Assembly: GCA_030998225.1 (NCBI GenBank)
Contig: JAPYXD010000161.1
Coordinates: 2,356,001-2,420,000, forward strand
Source of the DNA: Diplolepis rosae
Lineage: Eukaryota; Arthropoda; Insecta; Hymenoptera; Diplolepididae
Direction of reading: 5' to 3'
Length of the DNA: 64,000 nucleotides
The notes below the pieces were generated by a model. That model saw only the letters and a program-made list of their open reading frames with translations. It made no database searches and was not told the DNA's origin. Shown in pieces: positions 26,169 to 39,637 of this stretch (positions are counted from its first letter, which is position 1; every line of letters begins with the position of its first letter). The translations under genes were made by a program, and so were the position numbers.

Positions 26169-27491
26169 AACACTTAGGGTCCTTAGACTCTGACCTGAAT
26201 AAAGCGGCCTAGTAATGCGCGAGCACTTCGGACTCAGATTTTCAGTAAGGTGGCCAAGTAATGCGCGAGTTCAATGGTCGTCAGGACTGATATAAATGCA
26301 AAAACCGCCGCGTAATACGCGAGATCAATCAAAGTCTGACCTAAATAAGGTGGCAAAGTAATGCGCGAGCTTTTCGGACTCTGGCTTAAAATTATGTAGC
26401 CAAGTAATGCGCGAGTTCAATGGACGTCAGGACTGATATAAATGCAAAAATAGCCGCGTAATACGCGAGATCAAGCAAAGTCTGACCTAAATAAGGTGGG
26501 AAAGTAATACGCGAATTCTTAGTACAGAATTTTTATATATAAAGTGGCCAAGTAATGCGCGAGTTTAATGGACGTCAGGACTGATATGAATACAAAACTA
26601 GGCGCGTAATACGCGAGATCAAACGAAATCTGACCTAAATAAGGTGGCAAAGTAATGCGCGAATTCTTAGGGGTATAAGAATTTTTATAAAGTGGCCAAA
26701 AAATAATAATTAACGCGTAGGCTTGTTATACTCTGACCTGAATAAAGCGGCCAAGTAATGCGCGAGCACTTCGGACTCTGATTTTCAGTAAGGTGGCCAA
26801 GTAATGCGCGAGTCCAATCGACGTCAGGACTGACATAAATGCAATAATAGCCGCGTAATACGCGAGATCAAGCAAAGTCTGACCTAAATAAGGTGGCAAA
26901 GTAATGCGCGAATTCTTAGTACAGAATTTTTATATAAAGTCGCCAAGTAATGCGCGAGCTCTTCGGACTCTGGCTTAAAGTTTTTTGGCCAAGTAATGCG
27001 CGAGTTCAATGGACGTCAGGACCGATATAAATGCAAAAATAGCCGAGTAATACGTGAGATCAAACGAAGTCTGACCTAAAAAGGTGGCAAAGTAATGCGC
27101 GATTTCTTAGTACCTGATTTTTATATAATTTGGCCAAGTAATGCGCGAGCTCTTAGGACTCTGGATTAAAATTATGTGGCCAAGTAATGCGCGAGTTCAA
27201 TGGACGTTAGGACTGATATAAATGCAAAAATAGCCGCGTAATACGCGAGATCAAGCAAAGTCTGACCTAAATAAGGTGGCAAAGTAATGCGCCAATTCTT
27301 AGTACAGAATTTTTATATATAAAGTGGCCAAGTAATGCGCGAGTTTAATGGACGTCAGGACTGATATGAATACAAAACTAGGCGCGTAATACGCGAGATC
27401 AAACGAAATCTGACCTAAATAAGGTGGCAAATTAATGCGCGAATTCTTAGGGGTATAAGAATTTTTATAAAGTGGCCAAAAAATAATAATT
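26169..27491 (+). repeat. Units of 543 and 780 bp
   Basis: The 543-bp unit is followed by F2b with GGCTTGTTATAC. The 780-bp unit includes C forms GCGCGATTTCTTAG and TACCTGATT near 27095-27120 and ends with the GCGCCAATTC and AAACTAGGCGCG tags also seen before 781, 5669, 34198, 40566, 51671 and 57139. Confidence 0.72.
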
Positions 27492-28970
27492 AACGCGTAG
27501 GCTCGTTATACTCTGACCTGAATAAAGCGGCCAAGTAATGCGCGAGCACTTCGGACTCAGATTTTCAGTAAGGTGGCCATGTAATGCGCGAGTTCAATGG
27601 ACGTCAGGACTGATATAAATGCAAAAATAGCCGCGCAATACGCGAGATCAAACAAAGTCTGACCTAAATAAGGTGGCACAGTAATGCGCGAGCTCTTCGG
27701 ACTCTGGCTTAACATTATGTGGCCAAGTAATGCGCGAGTTCAATGGACGTCAGGACTGATACAAATGCACAAAAAGCCGCGTAATACGCGAGATCAAACA
27801 AAGTCTGACCTAAATAAGGTGGCAAAGTAATGCGCGAATTCTTAGTACAGAATTTTTATATATAAAGTGGCCAAGTAATGCGCGAGTTTAATGGACGTCA
27901 GGACTGATATGAATACAAAAATAGGTGCGTAATACGCGAGTTGAACGCAGTCTGACCTGAAAAGAGTGGCCAAGTAATGCGCGAATTCTTAGGGGTATAA
28001 GAATTTTTATAAAGTGGCCAAAAAATAATAATTAACACTTAGGGTCCTTAGACTCTGACCTGAATAAAGCGGCCAAGTAATGCGCGAGCACTTCGGACTC
28101 AGATATTCAGTAAGATGGCCAAGTAATGCGCGAGTTCAATGGACGTCAGGACTGATATAAATGCAAAAATAGCCGCGTAATACGCGAGATCAAACAAAGT
28201 CTGACCTAAATAAGGTGGCAAAGTACTGCGCGAGCTCTTCGGACTCTGGCTTAAAATTATGTCGCCAAGTAATGCGCGAGTTCAATGGACGTCAGGACCG
28301 ATATAAATACAAAAATAGCCGCGTAATACGCGAGTTGAACGAAGTCTGATCTGATAAGAGTGGCCAAGTAATGCGCGAATTCTTAGGGGTATAAGAATTT
28401 TTATAAAGTGGCCAAAAAATAATAATTAACGCGTAGGCTAGTTATACTCTGACCTGAATAAAGCGGCCAAGTTATGCGCGAGCTCTTCGGACTCTGTTTT
28501 TCATTTAGGTTGCCAAGTAATGCGCGAGTTCATTGGAAGTCAGGACTGATATAAATGCAAAAATAGCCGCGTAATACGCGAGATCAAACAAAGTCTGACC
28601 TAAATAAGGTGGCAAAGTAATGCGCGAGCTCCTCGGACTCTGGCTTAAAATTATGTGGCCAAGTAATGCGCGAGTTCAATGGACGTCAGGACTGATATAA
28701 ATGCAAAAATAGCCGCGTAATACGCGAGATCAAGCAAAGTCTGACCTAAATAAGGTGGCAAAGTAATGCGCGAATTCTTAGTACAGAATTTTTATATATA
28801 AAGTGGCCAAGTAATGCGCGAGTTTAATGGACGTCAGGACTGATATGAATACAAAACTAGGCGCGTAATACGCGAGATCAAACGAAATCTGACCTAAATA
28901 AGGTGGCAAAGTAATGCGCGAATTCTTAGGGGTATAAGAATTTTTATAAAGTGGCCAAAAAATAGTAATT
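27492..28970 (+). repeat. Units of 541, 395 and 543 bp
   Basis: Matches 40566-42043 unit for unit at a constant offset of 13,073-13,075 bp. Shared tags are GGCCATGTAATG, GCGCAATACGCG and GGCACAGTAATG. The E at about 28464-28510 is diverged (GAGCTCTTCGGACTCTGTTT), unlike its counterpart at about 41540. Confidence 0.8.
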
Positions 28971-29658
28971 AACGCGTAGGCTCGTTATACTCTGACCTGA
29001 ATAAAGCGGCCAAGTAATGCGCGAGCACTTCGGCCTCAGATTTTCAGTAAGGTGGCCAAGTAATGCTCGAGTTCAATGGACGTCAGGACTGATATAAATG
29101 CAAAAATAGCCGCGTAATACGCGAGATCAAACGAAATCTGACCTAAATAAGGTGGCAAAGTAATGCGCGAGCTCTTCGGACTCTGGCTTAACATTATGTG
29201 GCCAAGTAATGCGCGAGTTCAATGGACGTCATGACTGATATAAATGCACAAAAAGCCGCGTAATACGCGAGATCAAACAAAGTTTGACCTAAATAAGGTG
29301 GCAAAGTAATGCGCGAATTCTTAGTACAGAATTTTCATATATAAAGTGGCCAAGTAATGCGCGAGTTTAATGAACGCCAGGACTGATATGAATACAAAAA
29401 TAGGCGCGTAATACGCGAGATCGAACAAAGTCTGACCTAAATAAGGTGGCAAAGTACTGCGCGAGCTCTTCGGACTCTGGCTTAAAATTATGTCGCCAAG
29501 TAATGCGCGAGTTCAATGGACGTCAGGACTGATATAAATACAAAAATAGCCGCGTAATACGCGAGTTGAACGAAGTCTGATCTGATAAGAGTGGCCAAGT
29601 AATGCGCGAATTCTTAGGGGTATAAGAATTTTTATAAAGTGTCCAAAAAATAATAATT
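28971..29658 (+). repeat. Higher-order unit, 688 bp (CGGCCTCAG allele)
   Basis: Copy of 11806-12494 and 42044-42731. It has CGGCCTCAGAT in E, AATGCTCGAGTTC in the first A, AACAAAGTTTGACC in B, and GAACGCCAGG in a later A. All four recur in the other copies. Confidence 0.83.
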
Positions 29659-30742
29659 AACACTTAGGGTCCCTAGATTCTGACCTGAATAAAGCGGCCA
29701 AGTAATGCGCGAGCACTTCGGACTCAGATTTTCAGTAAGGTGGCCAAGTAATGCGCGAGTTCAATGGTCGTCAGGACTGATATAAATACAAAAATAGCCG
29801 CGTAAAACGCGAGATAAAACAAATTCTGACCTAAATAAATCGGCCAAGTAATGCGCGAGCGCTTCGGACTCTGGCTTAAATTTATGTGGCCAAGTAATGC
29901 GCGAGTTGAATGGACGTCAGGACTGATATAAATGCCTAAATAGCCGCGTAAAACGCGAGATCAAACAAAGTCTGACCTAAATAAAGCGGCCAAGTAATGC
30001 GCGAGCGCTTCGGACTCTGGCTTAAATTTATGTGGCCAAGTAATGCGCGAGTTGAATGGACGTCAGGACTGATACAAATACAAAAATAGCCGCGTAATAC
30101 GCGAGTTGAACGAAGTCTGATCTGATAAGAGTGGCCAAGTAATGCGCGAATTCTTAGGGGTATAAGAATTTTTATAAAGTGTCCAAAAAATAATAATTAA
30201 CACTTAGGGTCCTTAGACTCTGACCTGAATAAAGCGGCCTAGTAATGCGCGAGCACTTCGGACTCAGATTTTCAGTAAGGTGGCGAAGTAATGCGCGAGT
30301 TCAATGGTCGTCAGGACTGATATAAATGCAAAAATAGCCGCGTAATACGCGAGATAAAAACAAAGTATGACCTAAATAAGGTGGCAAAGTAATGCGCGAG
30401 CTCCTCGGACTCTGACTTAAAATTATGTAGCCAAGTAATGCGCGAGTTCAATGGACGTCAGGACTGATATAAATGCAAAAATAGCCGCGTAATACGCGAG
30501 ATCAAGCAAAGTCTGACCTAAATAAGGTGGCAAAGTAATACGCGAATTCTTAGTACAGAATTTTTATATATAAAGTGGCCAAGTAATGCGCGAGTTTAAT
30601 GGACGTCAGGACTGATATGAATATAAAAATAGGCGCGTAATACGCGAGATCAAACGAAATCTGACCTAAATAAGGTGGCAAAGTAATGCGCGAATTCTTA
30701 GGGGTATAAGAATTTTTATAAAGTGGCCAAAAAATAATAATT
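29659..30742 (+). repeat. Units of 540 and 544 bp, the first with a divergent interior
   Basis: Position-equivalent to 12495-13579 and 47180-48262. The first unit carries GTAAAACGCGAG twice (about 29802 and 29948) and GAGCGCTTCGGACTCTGG with TTAAATTTATG twice (about 29857 and 30003). The two successive A-B-D trimers thus share private variants. The opening CCCTAGATTCTG matches base 1. Confidence 0.8.
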
Positions 30743-32538
30743 AACGCGTAGGTTCGTTATACTCTGACCTGAATATAGCGGCCAAGTAATGCGCGAGCAC
30801 TTCGGACTCTGATTTTCAGTAAGGTGGCCAAGTAATGCGCGAGTTCAATGGACGTCAGGACTGATATAAATGCAAAAATAGCCGCGTAATACGCGAGATC
30901 AAGCAAAGTCTGACCTAAATAAGGTGGCAAAGTAATACGCGAATTCTTAGTACAGAATTTTTATATATAAAGTGGCCAAGTAATGCGCGAGTTCAATGGA
31001 CGTCAGGACTGATATAAATGCAAAAATAGCCGCGTAATACGCGAGATCAAGCAAAGTCTGACCTAAATAAGGTGGCAAAGTAATGCGCGAATTCTTAGTA
31101 CAGGATTTTTATATAAAGTGGCCATGTAATGCGCGAGCTCTTCGGACTCTGGCTTAAAGTTTTTTGGCCAAGTAATGCGCGAGTTCAATGGACATCAGGA
31201 CTGATATAAATGCAAAAATAGCCGCGTAATACGCGAAATCAAACAAAGTCTGACCTAAATAAGGTGGAAAAGTAATGCGCGAATTCTTAGTACAGGATCT
31301 TTATATAAAGCGGCCCAGTAATGCGCGAGCACTTCGGACTCTGATTTTCAGTAAGGTGGCTGAGTAATGCACGAGTTCAATGGACGTCAGGACTGATATA
31401 AATGCAAAAATAGCCGCGTAATACGTGAGATCATACGAAGTCTGACCTAAATAAGGTGGCAAAGTAATGCGCGAATTCTTAGTACAGGATTTTTATATAA
31501 AGTGGCCAAGTAATGCGCGAGCTCTTCGGACTCTGGCTTAAAGTTTTTTGGCCAAGTAATGCGCGAGTTCAATGGACGTCAGGACCGATATAAATGCAAA
31601 AATAGCCGAGTAATACGTGAGATCAAACGAAGTCTGACCTAAATAAGGTGGCAAAGTACTGAGCGAATTCTTAGTACAGAATTTTTATATAAAGGGGCCA
31701 AGTATTGCGCGAGCTCTTCGGACTCTGGCTTAAAATTATGTGGCCAAGTAATGCGCGAGTTCAATGGACGTCAGGACTGATATAAATGCAAAAATAGCCG
31801 CGTAATACGCGAGATCAAACGAAATCTGACCTAAAAAAGGTGGCAAAGTAATGCGCGAATTCTTAGTACCGAATTTTTATATAAATTGGCCAAGTAATGC
31901 GCGAGCTCTTCGGACTCTGGCTTAAAATTATGTGGCCATGTAATGCGCGAGTTCACTGGACGTCAGGACTGATATAAATGCAAAAATAGCCGCGTAATAC
32001 GCGAGATCAAACGAAATCTGACCTAAATAAGGTGGCAAAGTAATGCGCGAGCTCTTCGGACTCTGGCTTAACATTATGTGGCCAAGTAATGCGCGAGTTC
32101 AATGGACGTCATGACTGATATAAATGCACAAAAAGCCGCGTAAGACGCGAGATCAAACAAAGTCTGACCTAAATAAGGTGGCAAAGTAATGCGCGAATTC
32201 TTAGTACAGAATTTTCATATATAAAGTGGCCAAGTAATGCGCGAGTTTAATGAACGTCAGGACTGATATGAATACAAAAATAGGCGCGTAATACGCGAGA
32301 TCAAACAAAGTCTGACCTAAATAAGGTGGCAAAGTACGGCGCGAGCTCTTCGGACTCAGGCTTAAAATTATGTCGCCAAGTAATGCGCGAGTTCAATGGA
32401 CGTCAGGACTGATATAAATACAAAAATAGCCGCGTAATACGCGAGTTGAACGAAGTCTGATCTGATAAGAGTGGCCAAGTAATGCGCGAATTCTTAGGGT
32501 TATAAGAATTTTTATAAAGTGTCCAAAAAATAAGAATT
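30743..32538 (+). repeat. Long higher-order unit, 1796 bp
   Basis: Homologous to 13580-15375 (offset 17,163) and 48263-50057 (offset 17,520). The full monomer parse sums to 1796. Single-base variants such as GGACATCAGG near 31191 and AATGCACGAGTTC near 31368 are private to this copy among the four long units. Confidence 0.82.
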
Positions 32539-34197
32539 AACACTTAGGGTCCTTAGACTCTGACCTGAATAAAGCGGCCAAGTAATGCGCGAGCACTTCG
32601 GACTCAGATTTTCAGTAAGGTGGCCAAGTAATGCGCGAGTTCAATGGTCGTCAGGACTGATATAAATGCAAAAATAGCCGCGTAATACGCGAGATCAAAC
32701 AAAGTCTGACCTAAATAAGGTGGCAAAGTAATGCGCGAGCTCCTCGGACTCTGGCTTAAAATTATGTAGCCAAGTAATGCGCGAGTTCAATGGATGTCAG
32801 GACTGATATAAATGCCAAAATAGCCGCGTAATACGCGAGATCAAACAAAGTCTGACCTAAATAAGGTGGCAAAGTAATGCGCGAGCTCCTCGGACTCTGG
32901 CTTAAAATTATGTAGCCAAGTAATGCGCGAGTTCAATGGACGTCAGGACTGATATAAATACAAAAATAGCCGCGTAATACGCGAGTTGAACGAAGTCTGA
33001 TCTGATAAGAGTGGCCAAGTAATCCGCGAATTCTTAGGGGTATAAGAATTTTTATAAAGTGTCCAAAAAATAATAATTAACACTTAGGGTCCTTAGACTC
33101 TGACCTGAATAAAGCGGCCTAGTAATGCGCGAGCACTTCGGACTCAGATTTTCAGTAAGGTGGCCAAGTAATGCGCGAGTTCAATGGTCGTCAGGACTGA
33201 TATAAATGCAAAAATAGCCGCGTAATACGCGAGATCAAACAAAGTCTGACCTAAATAAGGTGGCAAAGTAATGCGCGAGCTCCTCGGACTCTGGCTTAAA
33301 ATTATGTAGCCAAGTAATGCGCGAGTTCAATGGACGTCAGGACTGATATAAATGCAAAAATAGCCGCGTAATACGCGAGATCAAGCAAAGTCTGACCTAA
33401 ATAATGTGGCAAAGTAATGCGCGAATTCTTGGTACAGGATTTTTATATAAAGTGGCCAAGTAATGCGCGAGCTCTTCGGACTCTGGCTTAAAGTTATTTG
33501 GCCAAGTAATGCGCGAGTTCAATGGACGTCAGGACCGATATAAATGCAAAAATAGCCGAGTAATACGTGAGATCAAACGAAGTCTGACCTAAATAAAGTG
33601 GCAAAGTACTGAGCGAATTCTTAGTACAGGATTTTTATATAAAGTGGCCAAGTATTGCGCGAGCTCTTCGGACTCTGGCTTAAAATTATGTGGCCAAGTA
33701 ATGCGCGAGTTCAATGGACGTCAGGACTGATATAAATGCAAAAATAGCCGCGTAATACGCGAGATCAAACGAAATCTGTCCTAAAAAAGGTGGCAAAGTA
33801 ATGCGCGAATTCTTAGTACCGTATTTTTATATAAAGTGGCCAAGTAATGCGCGAGCTCTTCGGACTCTGGCTTAAAATTATGTGGCCAAGTAATGCGCGA
33901 GTTCAATGGACGTCAGGACTGATATAAATGCAAAAATAGCAGCGTAATACGCGAGATCAACCGAAGTCTGACCTAAATAAGGTGGCAAAGTAATGCGCGA
34001 ATTCTTAGTACAGAATTTTTATATATAAAGTGGCCAAGTAATGCGCGAGTTTAATGGACGTCAGGACTGATATGAATACAAAACTAGGCGCGTAATACGC
34101 GAAATCAAACGAAATCTGACCTAAATAAGGTGGCAAATTAATGCGCGAATTCTTAGGGGTATAAGAATTTTTATAAAGTGGCCAAAAAATAATAATT
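32539..34197 (+). repeat. Units of 540 (AAGAATTAAC allele) and 1119 bp
   Basis: Copy of 4011-5668 at offset 28,528 and of 50058-51670 at offset 17,519. The 1119-bp unit contains three A-B-C-D tetramers and ends with the AAACTAGGCGCG A' variant. Confidence 0.8.
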
Positions 34198-36251
34198 AAC
34201 GCGTAGGCTCGTTATACGCTGACCTGAATAAAGCGGCCAATTATTGCGCGAGCGCTTCGGGCGCAGATTTTCAGTAAGGTGGCCAAGTAATGCGCGAGTT
34301 CAATGGACGTCAGGACTGATATAAATGCAAAAATAGCCGCGCAATACGCGAGATCAAACAAAGTCTGACCTAAATAAGGTGGCAAAGAAGTGCGCGAGCT
34401 CTTCGGACTCTGGCTTAAAATTATGTGGCCAAGTAATGCGCGAGTTCAATGGACGTCAGGACTGATATAAATACAAAAATAGCCGCGTAATTCGCGAGTT
34501 GAACGAAGTCTGATCTGATAAGAGTGGCCAAGTAATGCGCGAATTCTTAGGGGTATAAGAATTTTTATAAAGTGGCCAAAAAATAATAATTAACACTTAG
34601 GGTCCTTAGACTCTGACCTGAATAAAGCGGCCAAGTAATGCGCGAGCACTTCGGACTCAGATATTCAGTAAGGTGGCCAAGTAATGCGCGAGTTCAATGG
34701 ACGTTAGGACTGATATAAATGCAAAAATAGCCGCGTAATACGCGAGATCAAACAAAGTCTGACCTAAATAAGGTGGCAAAGAAGTGCGCGAGCTCTTCGG
34801 ACTCTGGCTTAAAATTATGTGGCCAAGTAATGCGCGAGTTCAATGGACGTCAGGACTGATATAAATACAAAAATAGCCGCGTAATACGCGAGTTGAACGA
34901 AGTCTGATCTGATAAGAGTGGCCAAGTAATGCGCGAATTCTTAGGGGTACAAGAATTTTTATAAAGTGGCCAAAAAATAATAATTAACGCGTAGGCTAGT
35001 TATACTCTGACCTGAATAAAGGGGCCAAGTAATGCGCGAGCACTTCGGACTCTGATTTTCAGTAAGGTGGCCAAGTAATGCGCGAGCTCTTCGGACTCTG
35101 GCTTAAAATTATGTGGCCAAGTAATGCGCGAGCTCTTCGGACTCTGGCTTACAATTATGTGGCCAAGTAATGCGCGAGTTCAATGGACGTCAGGACTGAT
35201 ATAAATGCACAACAAGCCGCGTAATACGCGAGATCAAACAAAGTCTGACCTAAATAAGGTGGCATAGTAATGCGCGAGCTCTTCGGACTCAGGATTAAAA
35301 TTATGTGGCCAAGTAATGCGCGAGTTCAATGGACGTCAGTACTGATATAAATGCAAAAATAGCCGCGTAATACGCGAGTTGAACGAAGTCTGATCTGATA
35401 AGAGTGGCCAAGTAATGCGCGAATTCTTAGGGGTATAAGAATTTTTATAAAGTGGCCAAAAAATAATAATTAACGCGTAGGCTAGTTATACTCTGACCTG
35501 AATAAAGCGGCCAAGTAATGCTCGAGCACTTCGGACTCTGATTTTCATTAAGGTGGCCAAGTAATGCGCGAGTTCTATGGACGTTAGGACTGATATAAAT
35601 GCAAAATTAGCAGCGTAATACGCGAGATCAGACGAAATCTGACCTAAATAAGGTGTAAAAGTAATGCGCGAATTCTTAGTACAGAATTTTTATATAAAGT
35701 GGCCAAGTAATGCGCGAGCTCTTCGGACTCTGGCTTAAAATTATGTGGCCGAGTAATGCGCGAGCTCTTCGGACTCTGGCTTAACATTATGTGGCCAAGT
35801 AATGCGCGAGTTCAATGGACGTCAGGACTGATATAAATGCACAAAAAGCCGCGTAATACGCGAGATCAAACAAAGTCTGACCTAAATAAGGTGGCACAGT
35901 AATGCGCGAGCTCTTCGGACTCTGGTTTAAAATTATGTGGCCAAGTAATGCGCGAGTTCAATGGACGTCTGGACTGATACAAATGCACAAAGAGCCGCGT
36001 AATACGCGAGATCAAACAAACTCTGACCTAAATAAGGTGGCAAAGTAATGCTCGAATTCTTAGTACAGAATTTTTATATATAAAGTGGCCAAGTAATGCG
36101 CGAGTTTAATGGACGTCAGGACTGATATGAATACAAAAATAGGGGCGTAATACGCGAGTTGAACGCAGTCTGACCTGAAAAGAGTGGCCAAGTAATGCGC
36201 GAATTCTTAGGGGTATAAGAATTTTTATAAAGTGGCCAAAAAATAATAATT
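34198..36251 (+). repeat. Units of 394, 394, 486 and 780 bp
   Basis: Each length is exact from monomer sums: 394 = F2-E-A-B-D-A-B3-F1; 486 = F2-E-D-D-A-B-D-A-B3-F1; 780 = F2-E-A-B-C-D-D-A-B-D-A-B-C-A'-B3-F1. The same series recurs at 51671-53726 and 57139-59191. A divergent patch lies at 34216-34275 (CAATTATTGCGCGAGCGC, CGGGCGCAGAT). Confidence 0.84.
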
Positions 36252-39200
36252 AACAGTGACGGTCCTTAGACTCTGAACAGAAACCAGCGGCAACGTAATG
36301 CGCGAGCACTGCGGACTCAGATATTCAGTAAGGTGGACAAGTAATGCGCGAGTTCAATGGACGTCAGGACTGATATAAATGCAAAAATAGACGCGTAATA
36401 CGCGAGATCAAACAAAGTCTGACCTAAATAAGGTGGCAAAGAAGTGCGCGAGCTCTTCGGACTCTGGCTTAAAATTATGTGGCCAAGTAATGCGCGAGTT
36501 CAATGGACGTCAGGACTGATATAAATGCACAAAAAGCCGCGTAATACGCGAGATCAAACTAAGTCTGACCTAAATAAGGTGGCAAAGTAATGCGCGAATT
36601 CTTAGTACAGAATTTTTATATAAAGTGGCCAAGTAATGCGCGAGCTCTTCGGACTCTGGCTTAAAATTATGTGGCCAAGTAATGCGCGAGCACTTTGGAC
36701 TCTGGCTTAACATTATGTGGCCAAGTAATGCGCGAGTTCAATGGACGTCAGGACTGATATAAATGCAAAAATAGCCGCGTAATACGCGAGATCAGACGAA
36801 ATCTGACCTAAATAAGGTGGAAAAGTAATGCGCGAATTCTTAGTACAGAATTTTTATATAAAGTGGCCAAGTAATGCGCGAGCACTTCGGACTCTGCGTC
36901 TGCGTAAGGTGGCCAAGTTATGCGCGAGTTCAATGGACGTCAGGACTGATATAAATGCAAAAATAGCCGCGTAATACGCGAGATCAGACGAAATCTGACC
37001 TAAATAAGGTGGAAAAGTAATGCGCGATTTCTTAGTACAGAATTTTTATATAAAGTGGCCAAGTAATGCGCGAGCTCTTATGACTCTGGCTTAAAATTAT
37101 GTGGCCAAGTAATGCGCGAGCACTTTGGACTCTGGCTTAAAATTATGTGGCCAAGTAATGCGCGAGTTCAATGGACGTCAGGACTGATATAAATGCAAAA
37201 ATAGCCGCGTAATACGCGAGATCAAACGAAGTCTGACCTAAATAAGGTGGCCAAGTAATGCGCGAGCCCCTCGGACTCTGGCTTAAAATTATGTGGCCAA
37301 GTAATGCGCGAGTTAAATGGACGTCAGGACTGATATAAATTCAAAAATAATCGCGGAATATGCGAGATCAAACGAAGACTGACCTAAATAATGTGGCCAC
37401 GTAATGCGCGAATTCTTAGTACAGGATTTTTTATATAAAGTGGCCATGTAATGCGCGAGCTCTTCGGACTCTGGCTTAAAGTTTTTTGGCCAAGTAATGC
37501 GCGAGTTCAATGGACTTCAGGACTGATATAAATGCAAAAATATACGCGTAATACGCGAGATCAAACAAAGTCTGTCCTAAATAAGGTGGCAAAGTAATGC
37601 GCGAATTCTTAGTACAGAATTTTTATATAAAGTGGCCAAGTATTGCGCGAGTTCAATGGACGTCAGGACTGATATAAATGTAAAAATAGCCGCGTAATAC
37701 GTGAGATCAAACGAAGTCTGACCTAAATAAGGTGGCAAAGTAATGCGCGAATTCTTAGTACAGGATTTTTATATAAAGTGGCCAAGTAATGCGCGAGCTC
37801 TTCGGACTCTGGCTTAAAGTTTTTTGGCCAAGTAATGCGCGAGTTCAATGGACGTCAGGACCGATATAAAATGCAAAAATAGCCGAGTAATACGCGAGAT
37901 CAAACGAAGTCTGACCTAAATAAGGTGGCAAAGTAATGCGCGAATTCTTAGTACAGAATTTTTATATAAAGTGGCCAAGTATTGCGCGAGTTCAATGGAC
38001 GTCAGGACTGATATAAATGCAAAAATAGCCGCGTAATACGTGAGATCAAACGAAGTCTGACCTAAATAAGGTGGCAAAGTAATGTGCGAATTCTTAGTAC
38101 AGGATTTTTATATAAAGTGGCCAAGTAATGCGCGAGCTCTTCGGACTCTGGCTTTAAGTTTTTTGGCCAAGTAATGCGCGAGTTCAATGGACGTCAGGAC
38201 CGATATAAATGCAAAAATAGCCGAGTAATACGCGAGATCAAACAAAGTCTGACCTAAATAAGGTGGCAAAGTAATGAGCGAATTCTTAGTACAGAATTTT
38301 TATATAAAGTGGCCAAGTAATGCGCGAGCTCTTCGGACTCTGGCTTAAAATTATGTGGCCAAGTAATGCGCGAGTTCAATGGACGTCAGGACTGATATAA
38401 ATGCAAAAATAGCCGCGTAATACGCGAGATCAAACGAAATCTGACCTAAATAAGGTGGCAAAGTAAAGCGCGAGCTCTTCGGACTCTGGCTTAACATTAT
38501 GTGGCCAAGTAATGCGCGAGTTCAATGGACGTCATGACTGATATAAATGCACAAAAAGCCGCGTAAGACGCGAGATCAAACGAAATCTGACCTAAATAAG
38601 GTGGCAAAGTATTGAGCGAATTCTTAGTACAGAATTTTTATATAAAGTGGCCAAGTAATGCGCGAGCTCTTCGGACTCTGGCTTAAAATTATGTGGCCAA
38701 GTAATGCGCGAGTTCAATGGACGTCAGGACTGATATAAATGCAAAAATAGCAGCGTAATACGCGAGATCAAACGAAATCTGACCTAAATAAGGTGGCAAA
38801 GTAATGCGCGAGCACTTCGGACTCTGTTTTAAAATAATGTGGCCAAGTAATGCGCGAGTTCAATGGACGTCAGGACTGATATAAATGCAAAAATAGCCGC
38901 GTAATAGGAGAGATCAAACGAAATCTGACCTAAAAAAGGTGGCAAAGTAATGCGCGAATTCTTAGTACCGAATTTTTTTATAAAGTGGCCAAGTAATGCG
39001 CGAGCTCTTCGGACTCTGGCTTAAAATTATGTGGCCAAGTAATGCGCGAGTTCAATGGACGTCAGGACTGATATAAATGCAAAAATAGCCGCGTAATAGG
39101 TGAGATGAAACAAAGTCTGACCTAAATAAGGTGGCAAAGTAATGCGCGAGCTCTTCGGACTCAGGCTTAATATTATGTGGCCAAGTAATGCGCGAGTTCA

Positions 39201-39637
39201 ATGGACGTCATGACTGATATAAATGCACAAAAAGCCGCGTAAGACGCGAGATCAAACAAAGTCTGACCTAAATAAGGTGGCAAAGTAATGCGCGAATTCT
39301 TAGTACAGAATTTTCATATATAAATTGGCCAAGTAATGCGCGAGTTTAATGAACGTCAGGACTGATATGAATACAAAAATAGGCGCGTAATACGCGAGAT
39401 CAAACAATGTCTGACCTAAATAAGGTGGCAAAGTACTGCGCGAGCTCTTCGGACTCTGGCTTAAAATTATGTCGCCAAGTAATGCGCGAGTTCAATGGAC
39501 GTCAGGACTGATATAAATACAAAAATAGCCGCGTAATACGCGAGTTGAACGAAGTCTGATCTGATAAGAGTGGCCAAGTAATGCGCGAATTCTTAGGGAT
39601 ATAAGAATTTTTATAAAGTGTCCAAAAAATAATAATT
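36252..39637 (+). repeat. Junction-free block, 3386 bp
   Basis: Homologous to 7579-11014 and the end of 22596-26168: AAGTATTGCGCGAGTTC occurs at about 37638 and 37979, and the block closes with GGGATATAAG. Its F2-E start (36252-36330) is unusually mutated (AACAGTGACGGTCC, GAACAGAAACCAGCGGCAAC). Another altered tail is CTCTGCGTCTGCGTAAGG at about 36894. Confidence 0.78.
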
